From: Welwitschia mirabilis
Taxonomy: Eukaryota > Gnetophyta > Gnetopsida > Welwitschiales
Assembly (NCBI GenBank): GCA_051453625.1
Contig: JBOZIK010000001.1
Span: 203,852,790 to 203,916,789, forward strand
Reading direction: 5' to 3'
Length of the DNA stretch: 64,000 bases
Shown here: one piece after another, positions 48,461-61,410 of the stretch
How positions within the stretch are numbered: position 1 is the first letter of the stretch
Layout: each line of letters opens with the position of its first letter
The notes under the pieces: generated by a model
What the model was told of the DNA's origin: nothing
What the model saw: only the letters and a program-made list of their open reading frames with translations
Database searches by the model: none
Program-made: the position numbers and the translations under genes

Positions 48461-48469
48461 CTTGTAAGT

Positions 48470-50420
48470 AAAAGATTACCCTCTTTTATGACTTATTATG
48501 AAAGAAAAGAATTGTTAAGGAAGTCTAGAGATATATTTGACATGATAAGATGTTATTTAAAGAATGCAAAAATCATGTCATTAAAAGATATATAGAGGAA
48601 AACTTATAAAGAGAAATTTTAAAGAAAGCTCATGAGCGAAAAGAATGAGGACATTATGGTGCAAAAATAACAAGAACAAAAGTTCTCCATTTGGGATATT
48701 ATTGATCCACCATATTCAAGTATGCAAATACTTATTTCCAAGGTTTTGTTAAATGTCAGAGAGAAGGCACATTTAGCCAAAAGTTAAAAATATCACAACA
48801 ATGTATTCAAATAATTAAACCTTTTAATGTTTAAGGAATAGATTGTATTAAACCTATCAATCCCTCATTCTTTAGAAAGAAATGCATTTTTATCTATTTT
48901 AATTACTTTACTAAATAGGCTGATACTGAGGCTATGATAAATTATTCTTTCCAAACTGTAGTTAACTTTTTCTTTAGAAATATTATCCATTGGTTTGGAG
49001 CCCCTAAGGTCTTATATCTCATAGGGAAACTTACTTTACTAGTGAATTTTTTAAGAAACTTTTAACCAAGTTTAGAATCCATTACAAACTCTCTATTGCT
49101 ATCACACTCAATCCAGTGGCTAAGCTGAAGTAACTAATAAAGAGCTTAATATATTATTAAGAGAGGTTATAAATAATAATAAAGCTAATGGGGATGATAA
49201 ATTAAATGAATCTCTATGGGCCTACAAAATAATTTGAAAACATACTATAGGGTTTACTCCATATGAATTAGTCTATGGAAAAAGATTCATTTTGCTAATT
49301 GAATTTAGAATAAAGACATTTATAAATTAAATGAAGCTCTATGAACCTACAAAATAACTTGAAAACATACTATAGGGTTTACTCCCTATGAATTAGTTTG
49401 TGGAAAAAGAGCTATTTTGCTAATTGAATTTAGAATAAAGACATTTAAATTGGTTAAAGAATTAAAATGTAATTTAGACATAGCTCAAAAAGAATGGATA
49501 TAAAATATGAATATTATAGATAAAAATAGAAAATAAGCTCTTCTATGTAAAGAACTTATATAATAGAAAACTAAAATATATCTTAATAACAAAATTAAAA
49601 AAACAAATTTTAATGTGAGAGAAGCTATATTAATTTATAATCAAAAAAAATTCATTCAAAATAAAAATATGAATAAAACTAGCTAGGATCTTATACTATA
49701 ATAAAAATCTAGGAAATGTAGCCATAAAAATATATGATTTTGATACAAACATAATGTGCCAAGTTAATGGGTAAAGAACAAGAACATACTATGATCATAA
49801 ATTGGGGTCAATTATTTAGGAAACCCTGACAGAGTGGAAAGAATACTTTAGCTCTATCCAAAATTAGATAATAAAGAACATGTAATTTCTTCAAAGCTTA
49901 TTCAATTTACCAATTTACTATATTGTTTAAAGTAAATGTAATGATTATAAAGAAAGAAGCTGATCTGGGAAGTTTTCAACAGGGAATTGTGCATTATCAT
50001 TATTAAGAAGATTGAGGAGACACANNNNNNNNNNNNNNNNNNNNNNNNNNNNNNNNNNNNNNNNNNNNNNNNNNNNNNNNNNNNNNNNNNNNNNNNNNNN
50101 NNNNNNNNNNNNNNNNNNNNNNNNCAGAATTAGGAAAACAAATTTTAATATAAGAAATTTTGTATTAATTTATAATCATAAAAAAATCCAATAAAAATAA
50201 AAATATGAACAAAGTTGGTTAGGACCCTATAACATAACAAAAATTGTATGGAATATAGCCATAGAAATATATGATCATGATGAAAAAATAACCTATCAAG
50301 TTAATGAGCAAAGAGTAAGGATGTGTTATGATCATATGTGCTTAATTATTTTGGAACCCTAACAGGGTAGAAAGAATACTTTCACTCTACCTCTAAAATA
50401 AAGCTCTAGATATAGCTAAT
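48470..50420 (+). pseudogene. Integrase of element D with two internal duplications
   Basis: The zinc-binding part is near 48640-48770 (GHYGAKI, VLHLGYY, GFVKC.REG; one H and one C visible). The core follows: FNYFTK near 48897 with the first catalytic Asp replaced by Asn, then HRETYFTSEFF-like text near 49020 where the second Asp is lost, then AEVTNKELN near 49127 with the Glu kept. A 125-bp tandem duplication (49197-49321 and 49322-49446) repeats the GFTPYELVYGKR block. The C-terminal tail (VERIL block) is also present twice, before and after the gap. Confidence 0.8.
49197..49446 (+). repeat. 125-bp tandem duplication inside integrase of element D
   Basis: Two units of 125 bp, both from ATAAATTAAATGAA to AATAAAGACATTT, with about a dozen differences. 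The duplication does not preserve a multiple of three (125), so it also shifts the frame. Confidence 0.9.
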
Positions 50421-50560
50421 AAAAGGACATGTTATTTATTTAAAGTTTATTTAGTTTATTAATTTACTAAGTTATTTAAGATAAATGAAATGATTATAAA
50501 ACAAGAAGTTAACTCAATAAGTATTCGATAGGAAATTATGCTTATCTTTATTAAGAAGAT
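49589..50560 (+). repeat. About 436-bp duplication of the integrase tail, interrupted by a gap
   Basis: 49589-50024 and 50125-50560 run in parallel: AAAACAAATTTTAAT at the start, ATATATGATTTTGAT versus ATATATGATCATGAT, the AGAGTGGAAAGAATACTT-like end of pol, and ATTAAGAAGATTGAGGAGAC at the end. They differ at many places, so this is a real old duplication and not an unmerged overlap. A 100-N gap (50025-50124) separates them. Confidence 0.8.
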
Positions 50561-50569
50561 TAAGAAGAC

Positions 50570-51389
50570 ATGTTCCATCACATAATAGGATACCTTCTAA
50601 GTATCATTTCAGTATTAAAGAAAAAAGAAAACAAAATAAAGAAAAAAAAGAATTACCACAATGTTCTACTACAAGTGTATTAAGGCAAATATTCCCAAGA
50701 GGGGATTTTAGCAGTGCAATATGGAATCTTTGAGAACTCCACTGAGGGGTTAGTTGTCAAAATTTAGAATATTGAGAAGTATCTAATTAATTTCAAGGAG
50801 AAACAAAATTTACCGCATTTATTTCAGTAGCTACATCACCTACTAAATTTAAAGAACCTAAATTAAAAAATAAATAAATAAATATATCCTGTGAGTTCTT
50901 ACTCCTCTGACAGTGGTTTCACTCTTCTCATTATGGTTAATCTAAGTTGTGAAGAATAAAAAGTGGAGGAATAGTTATGCCTTAGGAGTTATCTGAGATA
51001 CAGTTAGTTACTAAAACAAGAACTTTATCACAACTACAAATTAAAAAAGAAAACAAACTAGAAAGAAATATTATAGTCTATAATGGAATGTGTATCCAAA
51101 TATTTTCAATTTAATATCATGTACAATTATTAAATTGTATTTAAACTAAGAGAAAACTTTGAAGTTTTAGAATCAATTTGCATAATCTTAATAATTTGAT
51201 GAATTGTTTAGTTTGAATTTCCTTTAATAGGATAGATGTATCTATAATAAAGTAAAACCAATGAAAGATATTTTATTTGAAATAAGAATTAAAAACATTA
51301 TTAAGCAAGGCAGTTATTACATTCATTTACAAAAATAAAAGCAAAAATACTTCTCAAATCATTAAATAGGATACTTCTCAACTCAGGCA
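50570..51389 (+). other. Noncoding spacer of element D between pol and the antisense frame
   Basis: No frame or repeat recognised. It contains A-rich stretches near 50630-50650 and 50865-50885. Confidence 0.45.
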
Positions 51390-52061
51390 ACTCGATTCTT
51401 AAAGTGGTCAAAAAATTTATTCCTCCTATGAGAACACTTAGTCTTTAATGTTGATCTAATAGGATTCTCATTTAAGAAAAATAAATGCATATTGCCTTGA
51501 GATTCATTTAGCATATTAATTTCCTCTAAGTGGGCTAACCAAAGGTTTGATAAGTTTTAGCATCCCATATTATCCTCTCTATTGCTTTCTTATCAAAACT
51601 TAGTGCAGCAAGGCTCAAAATAGGGTTAGTTCCTTGAACCTAATTAATTTCTTCTCTAGCATCTACATCTGTCTAGCTAGCAAGCCTAAAGAAATATCAT
51701 AATTTAATTTCCTATAATTGAACTGCTGATATAAATGTTCACTCCTTAACCTTAGATACTCACTCACTCAATGATGAATCAAAGGACAAAATCTTGGAGA
51801 AATAAAACTACTTCCAAAATGGTCTTTACTAGCCTTAGTGATAAATAAATCTAAGACATATAAAACCTTAGTAGTTGAACTATCATCAGAGTATGAAAAC
51901 TATTGTATTGCATTTTTAGATCTAACAGAGACCTGAGATGACTGGTAGCCTATAGTGCTGATGCACATGTTTATTTGTATAGATCCCAAGTTAAATAAGT
52001 AATACTTCACCTTATTGATGTTAGAGGTAGCAATAGGAGAATAAGGAGGAGTGTAAGCCAT
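51390..52061 (-). pseudogene. Antisense extra ORF of element D
   Basis: Counterpart of the antisense frame of element C. On the minus strand an ATG at 52061-52059 opens with MAYTPPYSPIATSNINK, then YYLFNLGSIQINMCI and SSQVSVRSKNAIQ before a stop. The text continues with TTKVLYVLDLFITKAS, HFGSSFISPRFCPLIHH, NYRKLNYDISLGLLARQ and, after a frameshift, NPILSLAALSFDKKAIERII. The order of blocks equals that of C. It has fewer stops in its first half than C and more damage in its second half. The function is unknown, and it shows no signal peptide or membrane segment in the aligned part. Its place, downstream of integrase and opposed to gag-pol, fits the antisense ORFs known in Tat-lineage elements. 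Confidence 0.65.
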
Positions 52062-52659
52062 AGAGATTAACAAATAAAAGAAGATAAAAAGTGGAAGGTA
52101 ACTAAGTACTAAATTCCTAAGTTTAAGTGGAAAGAGATGGATGATCAGCATAAAAGAAATACAATTTATAGCATAAATCCAACCCTCCTATCTAACAAGT
52201 GTAATTCAATAAAGTTATCTAATGCACACATGTTTGATTTTAAAGTGAAAGATTGGATAAAAGTGATATATCTATATTGTCAAATAGCTGAACTATGTCA
52301 AGTGTGAGCATTAATCTTTAAGCAAATTTGGAATTAAGGGATCTTAAATGAACTAATATTTAACCTAAAATTGGAACTTTATATTGATTTATGATTTGTT
52401 ATATTTTCTAAGCTATATTCTAGTACAGGAATCCACTGAATCTTACTATTATAAACTGCATCATTAAATAATTATCATAAATCTTATAGATGCCTTTTAA
52501 TTAAAAAAAGAATTTTAGGTTATATCTAGTAACTAAGAAAAGATTTTCATTTATTTTACTTCAAGGAAGAATAAAAAGGAGAATTTGGTGGTGTTTTTCT
52601 CTAGCAGAATTCCATCATAAATTAAACCTTAAAATCAACATAAGAAGGAAGATCATTTA

Positions 52660-53070
52660 GCTGATGAACACCAACTCAAGACCAAAACTTTTGATCAGAT
52701 TTTAGATTAGTCATTCAAAACTTAAATATTTTGACTGACACCAACTCAAAGTTAAAACTTTGAATCAGATTTCATGCCAAATTATTCATCTTCTTTGCTT
52801 TAAAAACCTATGTTTAAATAAGTATCATGAAATTTACTAATACCAACTCGAAGTTAAAAGTTCAAATTGGATTTTAAGCCAATCCAAGTATTTCTTCACT
52901 TGTGATCAAAAGAAAATAAATGCTTGATTGACTAACACTGATCCAAAATTAAAACTTCAAATTGGATTTCAAACCTAACCCTTGACATGTGAGTTCTAAA
53001 AGTTAACTAACACTAGCTTAAAGCTGAAGCTTTAGACTGGGTTTTAAGCCAATATTTAATCCTTCAAACT
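52660..53070 (+). repeat. Tandem repeats in the 3' part of element D
   Basis: Five units begin with CACCAACTCAAAG or a variant at about 52669, 52739, 52841, 52937 and 53011 (spacings 70, 102, 96 and 74), each followed by TTAAAACTTCAAATTGGATT-like sequence. Alternating long and short spacing suggests units with and without an extra block. The sequence differs from the arrays in element C, although the position within the element is the same. Confidence 0.7.
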
Positions 53071-54317
53071 TACTTTTAGAATAGAAATTTTTCATTCTTA
53101 ATGACTCCTCTTAACTTCTCTCGATAACTCTAACATGAGACTCTACTTTTTCATTTACACTTATCTCCATAATAATGATGGTAAGAATTTGAAGGACCCC
53201 ATCAAGAACTCTTGATGACCGCCTTTGAACTCTTTCGATCATCTCCATAATGGATTTGATGGTTCTTGTTAAGAACTCATGAGTCCTTGATAACTCTCAT
53301 TAAATCTAATATTGTGGAGAGTAACCATCACTTAAATATTTTTTTCACCTACCTCATCATTTCACTTAAAGTTCTTATTGAGAACTCCTCTCCTTTCTTA
53401 ACAACTCCTATCACAATGTCAACTCCACATCATATCAACCATGTCAATGCTTGCGATGCCAGTTCCAACTTAGCAAAATTTTTGAATTTTCACCTTACAA
53501 TAACAAGGTACAAAAATTTCTAGTTGTATCTATTTTTTTATGATAAGATTTCTCATTTACTTCTCAATCATGTGAATTAGATACAATAGTAAGTACGAGT
53601 TTTACTTATTTAAAGTGGGAAATAGGTTAGTAATTTCTACTTTCACCCTACATTTTTACCTTATTACGTTTAGTTGTTTTCTTATTTTTAAGTTTTTTGA
53701 CAATGGAAAAATATCTTAGAGGGAAAATTTCAGGTATAGTTAATACTCTCCTTTAAGCATTTAGAAGCATGCTAAACTTCACTTAGGTGGAAGAGTTGAA
53801 TGAATTTAACACATGTAATTCTTTTACATATAGCTAAATAACATTTCATATGTTTAGAAAGTAAGTTTTATTCAATAAGATATTCTAAACATTCTCTATT
53901 GTAAGAATTTCTTTTTTGTATACATGTTTCCTTCCTTAACTCCAACTATAGTATAAATTTTTATAGAATGCATGGTTATTTTAACATTGACTTTTACTCA
54001 AGTTCTTATACACCCATTTTTGATGAAAATTAAATAAATAATTTTTGAGCTAGGGTGATATGAGTGACTCATCTTGAATAATAGATCTTTTTTAAAATAT
54101 ATATGTGAATTTCATAAAAATTTAAGAATAAACAGTGCCAACACTTTACTGAAAATAATTTGCCTAGCTGACTAAATAAAGAGAAGAATCATAATCTAAT
54201 GAGGAGAACCCTTTCATTTTCAAAAAAAGAAAAGGGAAATAATAATATTCTCCATTTATCTCTCTTATAAATACTTTGTTTGTTAAGGTACTAACAAAAA
54301 GTTGAGCTTAGAGGAAT
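53071..54317 (+). other. 3' untranslated remainder of element D
   Basis: From 53100 to 53400 phrases such as AAGAACTCTTGATGACC and CTTGATAACTC recur irregularly. The rest is AT-rich without recognised features. An 85-codon open stretch (53266-53523) has no known motif. The last bases before the LTR (AGAGGAAT) are the remains of the polypurine tract. Confidence 0.5.
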
Positions 54318-55276
54318 TGATGAGGATGAATTTTATGTAAATCTTGCTTATTAATGAAGTGTTTTTCATTATCTCAATTATGCATTTTATTAGTAAATAG
54401 ATGTTTTTATCTATTCTTATGCTTACTAATCAATAGATTAGTTAGTTAGTATGTTAGTAGATTAGTATTCATGTATTTCATTATTACGTTTTAGCTACAA
54501 GATTCCAAGTGACATAAAGATAAGAAAAAAGGTTAAGGTAGTGAATCAACATAATGATCCCAACCATATACCTATTCCTTAGGAGGAAAAAATGGAAACA
54601 AAAAAACTAATAAGGGTGTAATAATATGAACACCATTAAAGGTGGGGATCTTTTTAGCAAAAAGGTTCTAGAAATAGACAAGATAAGAAGGTCAAGTTAA
54701 GGAAATATAGCTAGTCTACAAAGGTGTCAACAACATTTTCCTATACTCCATAATGTTACTTACAAAGAAGAATATAGCTACTAGCTCATCTTTATGTAAT
54801 AATTTATATTTCAATAAAGCTGAAAAGCATTTGAGTATTATTATGTACATACTTTATTACTTAAAAAAGTAACATTACTTCTATCTTACTCTTGTTTGTG
54901 TAGCTAAACATAAACTAGGATAATTTTAGTACTTAGAAATAAGTATTGCTTAGTAGACTATTTAACTTCTATCAATTTTTATTTCTCTCATTATTTTCCC
55001 TTAGTTTAATATATGTATATAGTAATTATGCTTCAATAAATAACCTAGCTAGTTCATGTAACTTCACCACAAGAATATTGTAATGATAAATTTTAAGCTA
55101 AATGGTTAAGTATCAACTAGCTCTTTAGTAAGCCCTTGATGTATTTTTATTTAATAATATGTGCTTATTTGAGGTTAGCAGTAGCACAGTTTCTACATTT
55201 TTCTAGCATTATTTTATAGTTTTTGATATTATTTTTGATACTTTCTAACTTATTTTATCATATAAGTCATCCATCA
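54318..55276 (+). repeat. 3' LTR of element D
   Basis: 959 bp, TGATGAGGATG to ATCCATCA, aligned with the 5' LTR from end to end except for about 105 extra bases at 55132-55240. After that the shared end (ACTTATTTTATCATATAA) resumes. Confidence 0.9.
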
Positions 55277-55281
55277 GGTAC
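55277..55281. repeat. Target site duplication of element D, right copy (GGTAC)
   Basis: Exact repeat of 43817-43821. Confidence 0.85.
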
Positions 55282-55300
55282 CTACTGAAATGGCATGTAC

Positions 55301-55475
55301 ATGTGTGTGTGTGTGTGTGTGNNNNNNNNNNNNNNNNNNNNNNNNNNNNNNNNNNNNNNNNNNNNNNNNNNNNNNNNNNNNNNNNNNNNNNNNNNNNNNN
55401 NNNNNNNNNNNNNNNNNNNNNNNNNNNNNNNNNNNNNNNNNNNNNNNNNNNNNNNNNNNNNNGTTACTAAGGGGG

Positions 55476-55521
<46 letters not shown>
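55301..55521 (+). repeat. GT and TA microsatellites flanking an assembly gap
   Basis: A GT repeat runs into a 141-N gap (55322-55462), and a TA repeat follows at 55482-55520. Simple repeats probably caused the gap. Confidence 0.9.
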
Positions 55522-55523
<2 letters not shown>

Positions 55524-58500
55524 TATTCATATATGATTTATATTAATATACATGTGTATTATCATTATTCATGCATTAGAATTCCTTATTAGGGATGGAT
55601 ATTATGATCTCATGAGTTCTTGAGTAGTTGCCTCCTATACCTTTACATATAGTTATTATGCAAACGTACGTATGTTTATATGTGTGTGATATCATTTGAT
55701 GTTGTTTTGATTTAGTTTAGTACTATACTCTTATTGAGTTGGATATTAAGTTCTTACATTATGATTACCTCATAAATATTTCTGCCTACATGCCCACTAA
55801 TATGAACCATCTTGATCTATTTCATGCTCATGCATATTAGTAAGGATGAGAACAAGGTTCAAGATAAAACTAATTATGGTCTGAACTCCTCTAAATGAGG
55901 ATATGTATGCATGGTTTCTTAGTTGTTGATGTAACCAACTACTTGACCATAACCTACACACTTCTTCTATGTGTTCCTAATCAAGAATTTTAAATAACAT
56001 TAAGATTGGATGTGGTGTTACTTAAATGAGCTATCTTCATATAGTTCTACTGAGATGTAGTCTACAGGTAACTGAGACATAAGTCTCTGAGTCACAATCT
56101 AATTAATCATGTAACGTAATTTAATTAATTCAAAAAATTACCCCTTAAGTAAAACCCAAGGCTATGTTGTAAGAGATTTTATCATTTGAGGCTAAAATTA
56201 GATATATGAAATAATATAAGAATTATCTATATAGACTTTGTTTACTTAATGTAATAGAAGACGAAATTACATTCTTTTATAAAATGTTTTTTAGAAGTAA
56301 ATAATACTAGAATTAATAAATTATTAGTTTACTTAAAAATAGTATCACATTAAAAAATTAAATTACTTAACTAATATCATATCATAAATAATAACATAAT
56401 AAGTTATTAAAAAAGGAATAATAATGACTATTAAAATTATTTTATAACTAAACTAATGTTCAAACAAAAATAAAGGTATTGCAATCAATACTTAAAATAA
56501 TAAAAATAAATTAAACATGATAAACTTACTTTGAAAATAAAATGGAAAATCTTTTCTTAGGTATTTTAATTTTGTCTTATCATTGATATACATGCTAAGA
56601 TGTAAGAATATTAGAATAATCATCTTCAAAGGAATATCACCTAGAGACTAATAGTTGAAAGATAATTTTCCAAGCTTCAAGAAATGTTGCAGATAATAGA
56701 CTAGGGCTTACACTACTAAAGGATTAGAGATATGATATAGGTGGATTTTTGAACTAAGATGAGAACTAGAATAACTTTACTAACTAATATCATTTATTTT
56801 CAATTATGATAAAATTGGGACTAAATAAATTACTAAAATAAATGAACTTCATTTTGTTTAATTTTTTAAATCTAGAGAAACCACATCTCAAGAAGCTTTT
56901 TTTTTAAATTTTTTATTTCATTTCTCTCAAAAATCTCATATCCTAATAAATGAAATTTAAAGAATATCTAGGTTAAAGAAATTAATATGAAAGATATCAA
57001 TCTTTCGTTTTTACGACTAGCTTATGTCCTATTTAAAAATCGATTGAGCAAAATTAGAGTTTTTTCCCCTTTTCTTTTATTTTTTTAATTCAAGGTATTG
57101 TATATTAATAAGGAAGAAGGAAATTTATAAAGGCCCTATGGGGCAATGGGAAGGATGCCTATTACCAAAATAAGATTAATAAATCCTAGCTAGATGCAAA
57201 AATAACAAGAAAGTAAAGAAGGCTAGTAAATGTTTCATTAATAGAGCATATCCCTACTTCAACCAAGATATAACCATGCTATTATTATTTTAAAAAAGCA
57301 AGTATGTTGACGGTTATAATCTTAAAAACTATTAACTAATAAAAGACGATTAAACTAGAAAATACATAAAGTGAAATAAAAAACTAAAGGAAAACTAGCT
57401 TGATAAAATTAAGAGATTAACATGTTAGAAGATACCATCTTTCATGTCATTTAATGAGTTCCTCTTTATGAATGAGGTAGTACATATTCTCAGTTACTAA
57501 TTTCCTAGGACTTCCTTAGCCAAGTTCAAGTTCTTAGTTTTGTTAATAGCCTTTTATTATCTATGCTTATTTTTTATTTATATGCCATTATAGGACAAGG
57601 TTCTTATGTGATTTTAGAATGTAATCAATGGATACTTTAATAAGCATCCCTAGCTTTGCATAGTGATCCTTGGAAATCCTGACTAAAGTGAAATTAATTT
57701 TTGCTTCATTACTTAGATGCCTCGAATCCTCTACTATGAAATGCCCTAAGTCCTTCTACAAACTTGATGTTTACTCCAAGTCATCTTCTTAATAAGAGTT
57801 AACCCAAGTGCTAGAAGAAATATCACTACTACCTGTTATCTTATCCTTCTTCTATTTCCCTAGATATGCTTTTGACTAAGATCCTAGATTGTGCCTACTG
57901 CTATTATAAGTTTTCTATCCTTCATCATCATCACTACTAGTAAATATAGAAGTGGCATTATCATGTCTTCACTCTCATATCCAAGAAAGAATTATTTTTA
58001 ATAACAAATTATTCATCCAAAAGAAAGTATAAGGCCAATAAATATGATTGATGGATTATTTTCTATGTGAATTAGTTATTTTAAAAATTTGCTAAAGCTT
58101 TAAAGTAATTATTAAAATTAATTTTTCTTTTATTTAAAAGAAATATCCTTATTATTATTTTTTTTCAGAAGGCCAAGTGTAAAGGAGGGAATTTAAGAAA
58201 AGCCAAGTTATCACTTATAAATCTTGACACCTCATCAACTCTTTCTATAAGTATAATGAAACTTGAAGATATTGTCTCTTTTTCATTTCTTATCAAATAT
58301 TTCTTAGCTTTTTGGACTCATAAACTTAAGAAGAAGGCTCTTAATATCTCAAAATATGCACTTATTGTACCTCTTCAAGTATGGTTTAGGCTCCTTTTTC
58401 TTCTTAAGTGGTGATTAATCTATTTCACATTAATTAAAGTTTTTATTCTTATAAAATTTGTACCTATTTTCTTAATTATTTTCTTTTTTTAGCTGATTCT

Positions 58501-59168
58501 TACTTATAAAACTTGTTGTGTTTCTAATTTCTAAGTGTTACCTTTCAAATATAAAAGATTTAAGATAATATCTCTTAGGACCTGTAGTAAATTTGACATT
58601 TGTGCTTTACTTGTTAAATAGCAAAAATAAAAATCTAGCCATGGCAACTAGGTGATGCGAACTTTATATGGGATACACTTTGTTGAACTTTCACATTCAT
58701 GAAGGTGAACTACTAAGGAAAGTAGGGAGAAATGTGTAAAAATGAATGAAATTCCTCCTCAATAGTGTATAGTTATGTTGCTGAAACTATGAATTTTATT
58801 GAATATAAATTTTGAGATAACTAAAATGCTCATCTTCTCTTTCAAATTCTTGGGTTTTCCTCCTAGGTACCTTTGGACCTTTTTGAAACCCTCTTTCCCT
58901 TAGTTAGATCATCATCTATAACATTTTTTCACAAGTATAGGAGTTACTAAAAAAGTTAATCATCAAGTGTGGTGGTGTATTTTAGACAAAAAATTGCTAT
59001 CTTCTTCATAGTTTTTGAGGCCCTATAATGTAAATGTTATAAGATTAATATTTGTATTTTTGTCTCTAAAAAATTATCTTTTGGGTTAATTTTGTAATGC
59101 CTTATACTTGTAAACTTATTTCATAAAAGTGCAAATCTATAATGCATTTTGTAGATTGTTGTTATGTT
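55522..59168. other. Unidentified sequence, no gene recognised
   Basis: AT-rich, with no retrotransposon motif found on either strand. Some minus-strand stretches near 57560-57960 read like eroded protein (for example KVSIDYILKSHKNLVL), but not well enough for a call. Confidence 0.4.
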
Positions 59169-59173
59169 GAATT
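59169..59173. repeat. Target site duplication of element K, left copy (GAATT)
   Basis: GAATT precedes the LTR start and recurs at 62256-62260. Confidence 0.65.
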
Positions 59174-59431
59174 TGTTGAATTTTATTTGGGTAGTCAACT
59201 CTCTTACTTTATTTTTAAATGATGGTTAAAACCACCTCCTGATTTCTTTATCTTGTTATTCATCTTTTTCTTTTTTTTTTTCTTTTTTTNNNNNNNNNNN
59301 NNNNNNNNNNNNNNNNNNNNNNNNGCAAACATTGATCTATTTTATAAGAAAATCATAGAAACTCCCTGGGATGCCTTTCTGACTCTTAAACATGGGTCTG
59401 ATCTACGTTTGATGGATCTTCAAATCCAACA
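59174..59431 (+). repeat. 5' LTR of element K
   Basis: 258 bp, including a 35-N gap (59290-59324) in a T-rich run. The last 105 bp match 62145-62255: ATTTTATAAGAAAATCAT, then CCTTTCTGACT versus CCTTTCTAGCT, then GATGGATCTTCAAATCCAAC. Confidence 0.75.
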
Positions 59432-59433
59432 AA

Positions 59434-59448
59434 TGGTATCAGAGTGGT
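59434..59448 (+). other. Primer-binding site of element K, tRNA-iMet type
   Basis: TGGTATCAGAGTGGT lies two bases after the LTR end. It agrees with the TGGTATCAGAGC complement of plant initiator tRNA-Met over the first 11 bases, and is the best kept primer site in the window. Confidence 0.85.
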
Positions 59449-61410
59449 CTAGGGAATGGCTTCACTACTAATCCCAAGATCCTAATTAGAAATTGTTAAG
59501 AGCTTAAAGAGGTAAAATGCTTATCTAAAGTAATGAAAATGTGCCCAGGGTTATGAGGTAGCAAGGAAGAAATATATACATAGGCTGGCAACATCCCATA
59601 AATGATTATTAAAGAAGAGCAATGGGATAGGAATGTATTGTGTTAGCAGGTAATGACAGCTAAGAAATGTTCTCTTGGCATCTAGTGTCTTGCATTATGG
59701 CACTGTCCATTAACAGTTAAGAGAATTTGATCTATTGTTGCTTGTGTTAAACCTTCCCTTTTGTTGAGCCTCAACTTATACTAATCCATGAGAACTCTAA
59801 ATGTAGTCTACTTACATTGTTTCTTTAGGGTTTATTTTTTTTGAAGCAAGCCTTCTTCATTTGGTATAGAGAGGCCTTTGGTTTTTTGACTATAATTTGT
59901 CTACTCTTTCTTTTTCTACAAGTTTTTTAATAGAGGCATTAACAGATCACGATTTGAAGTTTTTTTTATTTTTTACTTACACTAAGGGTTTTCTTTTTTC
60001 TTTTTATTAACTTCTAAAAGGATCTACATAAAAGTAGATTTGATTTCTTAATGTTTTCTAGAAAATTGAATAGATCATTGTTTTTAAGGATCCGCACTAG
60101 GAAAATAATTACAATATTGCATTTAAAGGAATCTCAAAAAGTTCAGAAAAGGTGCAAAATTCCTATAAGTGAAGGAGAAGTATGATCCAATTGAATATTT
60201 TACAAACAAATCCTTTTTGTAAAGTGCATGAAGGTTTTTAGAAATAGATGTACAATTAAAGATCTATGCATCCATTTGAAGAATTAGCATTATGCTTTGT
60301 AGTTGGATATTTTTGCGGCATGGAGTTGTTTATAAAGAAGTTCATGTTTGTAGATGTTATTTGAATGTTTTCAAGGATTTTTAAAGTGTGAAAAGGATGC
60401 ATTTCCTTTGTAGATCTTTGAATTGTGTGTTGTTTGGAGCATTAAATAAGTCTGAATGTGGGAGTTCATTCATTTATCAATTTGTTTATTATTTATTAAA
60501 TAATTTTAATATAAGCTTTAAAAAGAAAGAAGCAAGAAAAAATTGGCAAAGCGCGTGTAAAAAAAAGGATGTTATTCTAGAGATTAATGGATGTTGTGCT
60601 ACAGATTAATGGTGGAGTTAATAAGATCCATAGTAAATTAAATCCTTCTTGTCATTTATTTTGGTAAAAATGGTAATGATCTAGAGGATCTAAGTACATA
60701 GGAGATCTATCAAAGCCACATAATCGAAGGCTAAAGAAGGTTCAAATCAAAGAGATGGATGACTTTTTAAATAAATGGTGAAATCTTGTGAAGTCATTTT
60801 TCTGTTTTTCAATTATTAGCTTGATATTGCTTCAATTCCCTTTATAATGCCCTTTTGTTAAGTAAAGAAATTGTAAATGCTATATGATTTTCTATTCAAG
60901 TATCTAAGTGAATTTGGATTAGGAGAAAATTTTATTTTAAGGTATTGCATGCATTTGCATTTATGGAATAAAAAATAACAAAATGTTTATTATTTAGAAG
61001 TGGTGAGAAGAGAGTATTATTGAGAAGGGATTAAGCTACATTATGGGCTTGTCACAACCAATTATGTATGCAATATCGTATAGGAAAATTGTTATAAAAA
61101 GTAGTATGAAATACTTTTCATAATATTCTTTTCTATATGATAATTTCTTGGGTTAGTTCCATTTTTAGGATGTGTTCCTTTATGTCTTATTTGAAGTATT
61201 AGATGTGTACCATGTTTTCAAGCAAGGTACATAGATTACTTGAGGAAACAATTCAAAGGATGTCTTTTTTAAAGTTGTATAGGATGAAGGATGCAAATTC
61301 ATCTGGGAAGATCATTCAAAGAAAATAATCCTTGAAGTTGCACATTTTAATAGCTTTGTGCGTCCATTATTGGTTTGAAGCTTGGTGCTTTGTACTTCTA
61401 TCAAAGATTT
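59449..61410 (+). other. Interior of element K, noncoding as far as seen
   Basis: About 2 kb of AT-rich sequence. The longest clean frame (60388-60609, 73 codons) has no known motif. No RT, integrase or zinc knuckle text was found. Confidence 0.5.

Larger units (their letters stand above)
43822..55276 (+). mobile_element. Complete Ty3/gypsy element D, about 11.5 kb
   Basis: Layout: 5' LTR 43822-44674, primer-binding site at 44678, gag, protease, RT, RNase H, integrase with internal duplications, antisense reading frame, tandem repeats and 3' LTR 54318-55276, bounded by GGTAC on both sides. The RT/RNase H wording (GYEVKVHTNHSIIRF) puts it with plant Athila/Tat-type Ty3/gypsy elements. The antisense frame and 3' tandem repeats favour Tat. 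It shares all parts with element C. Stops throughout gag and pol make it inactive. One 100-N gap (50025-50124) lies inside. Confidence 0.88.
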
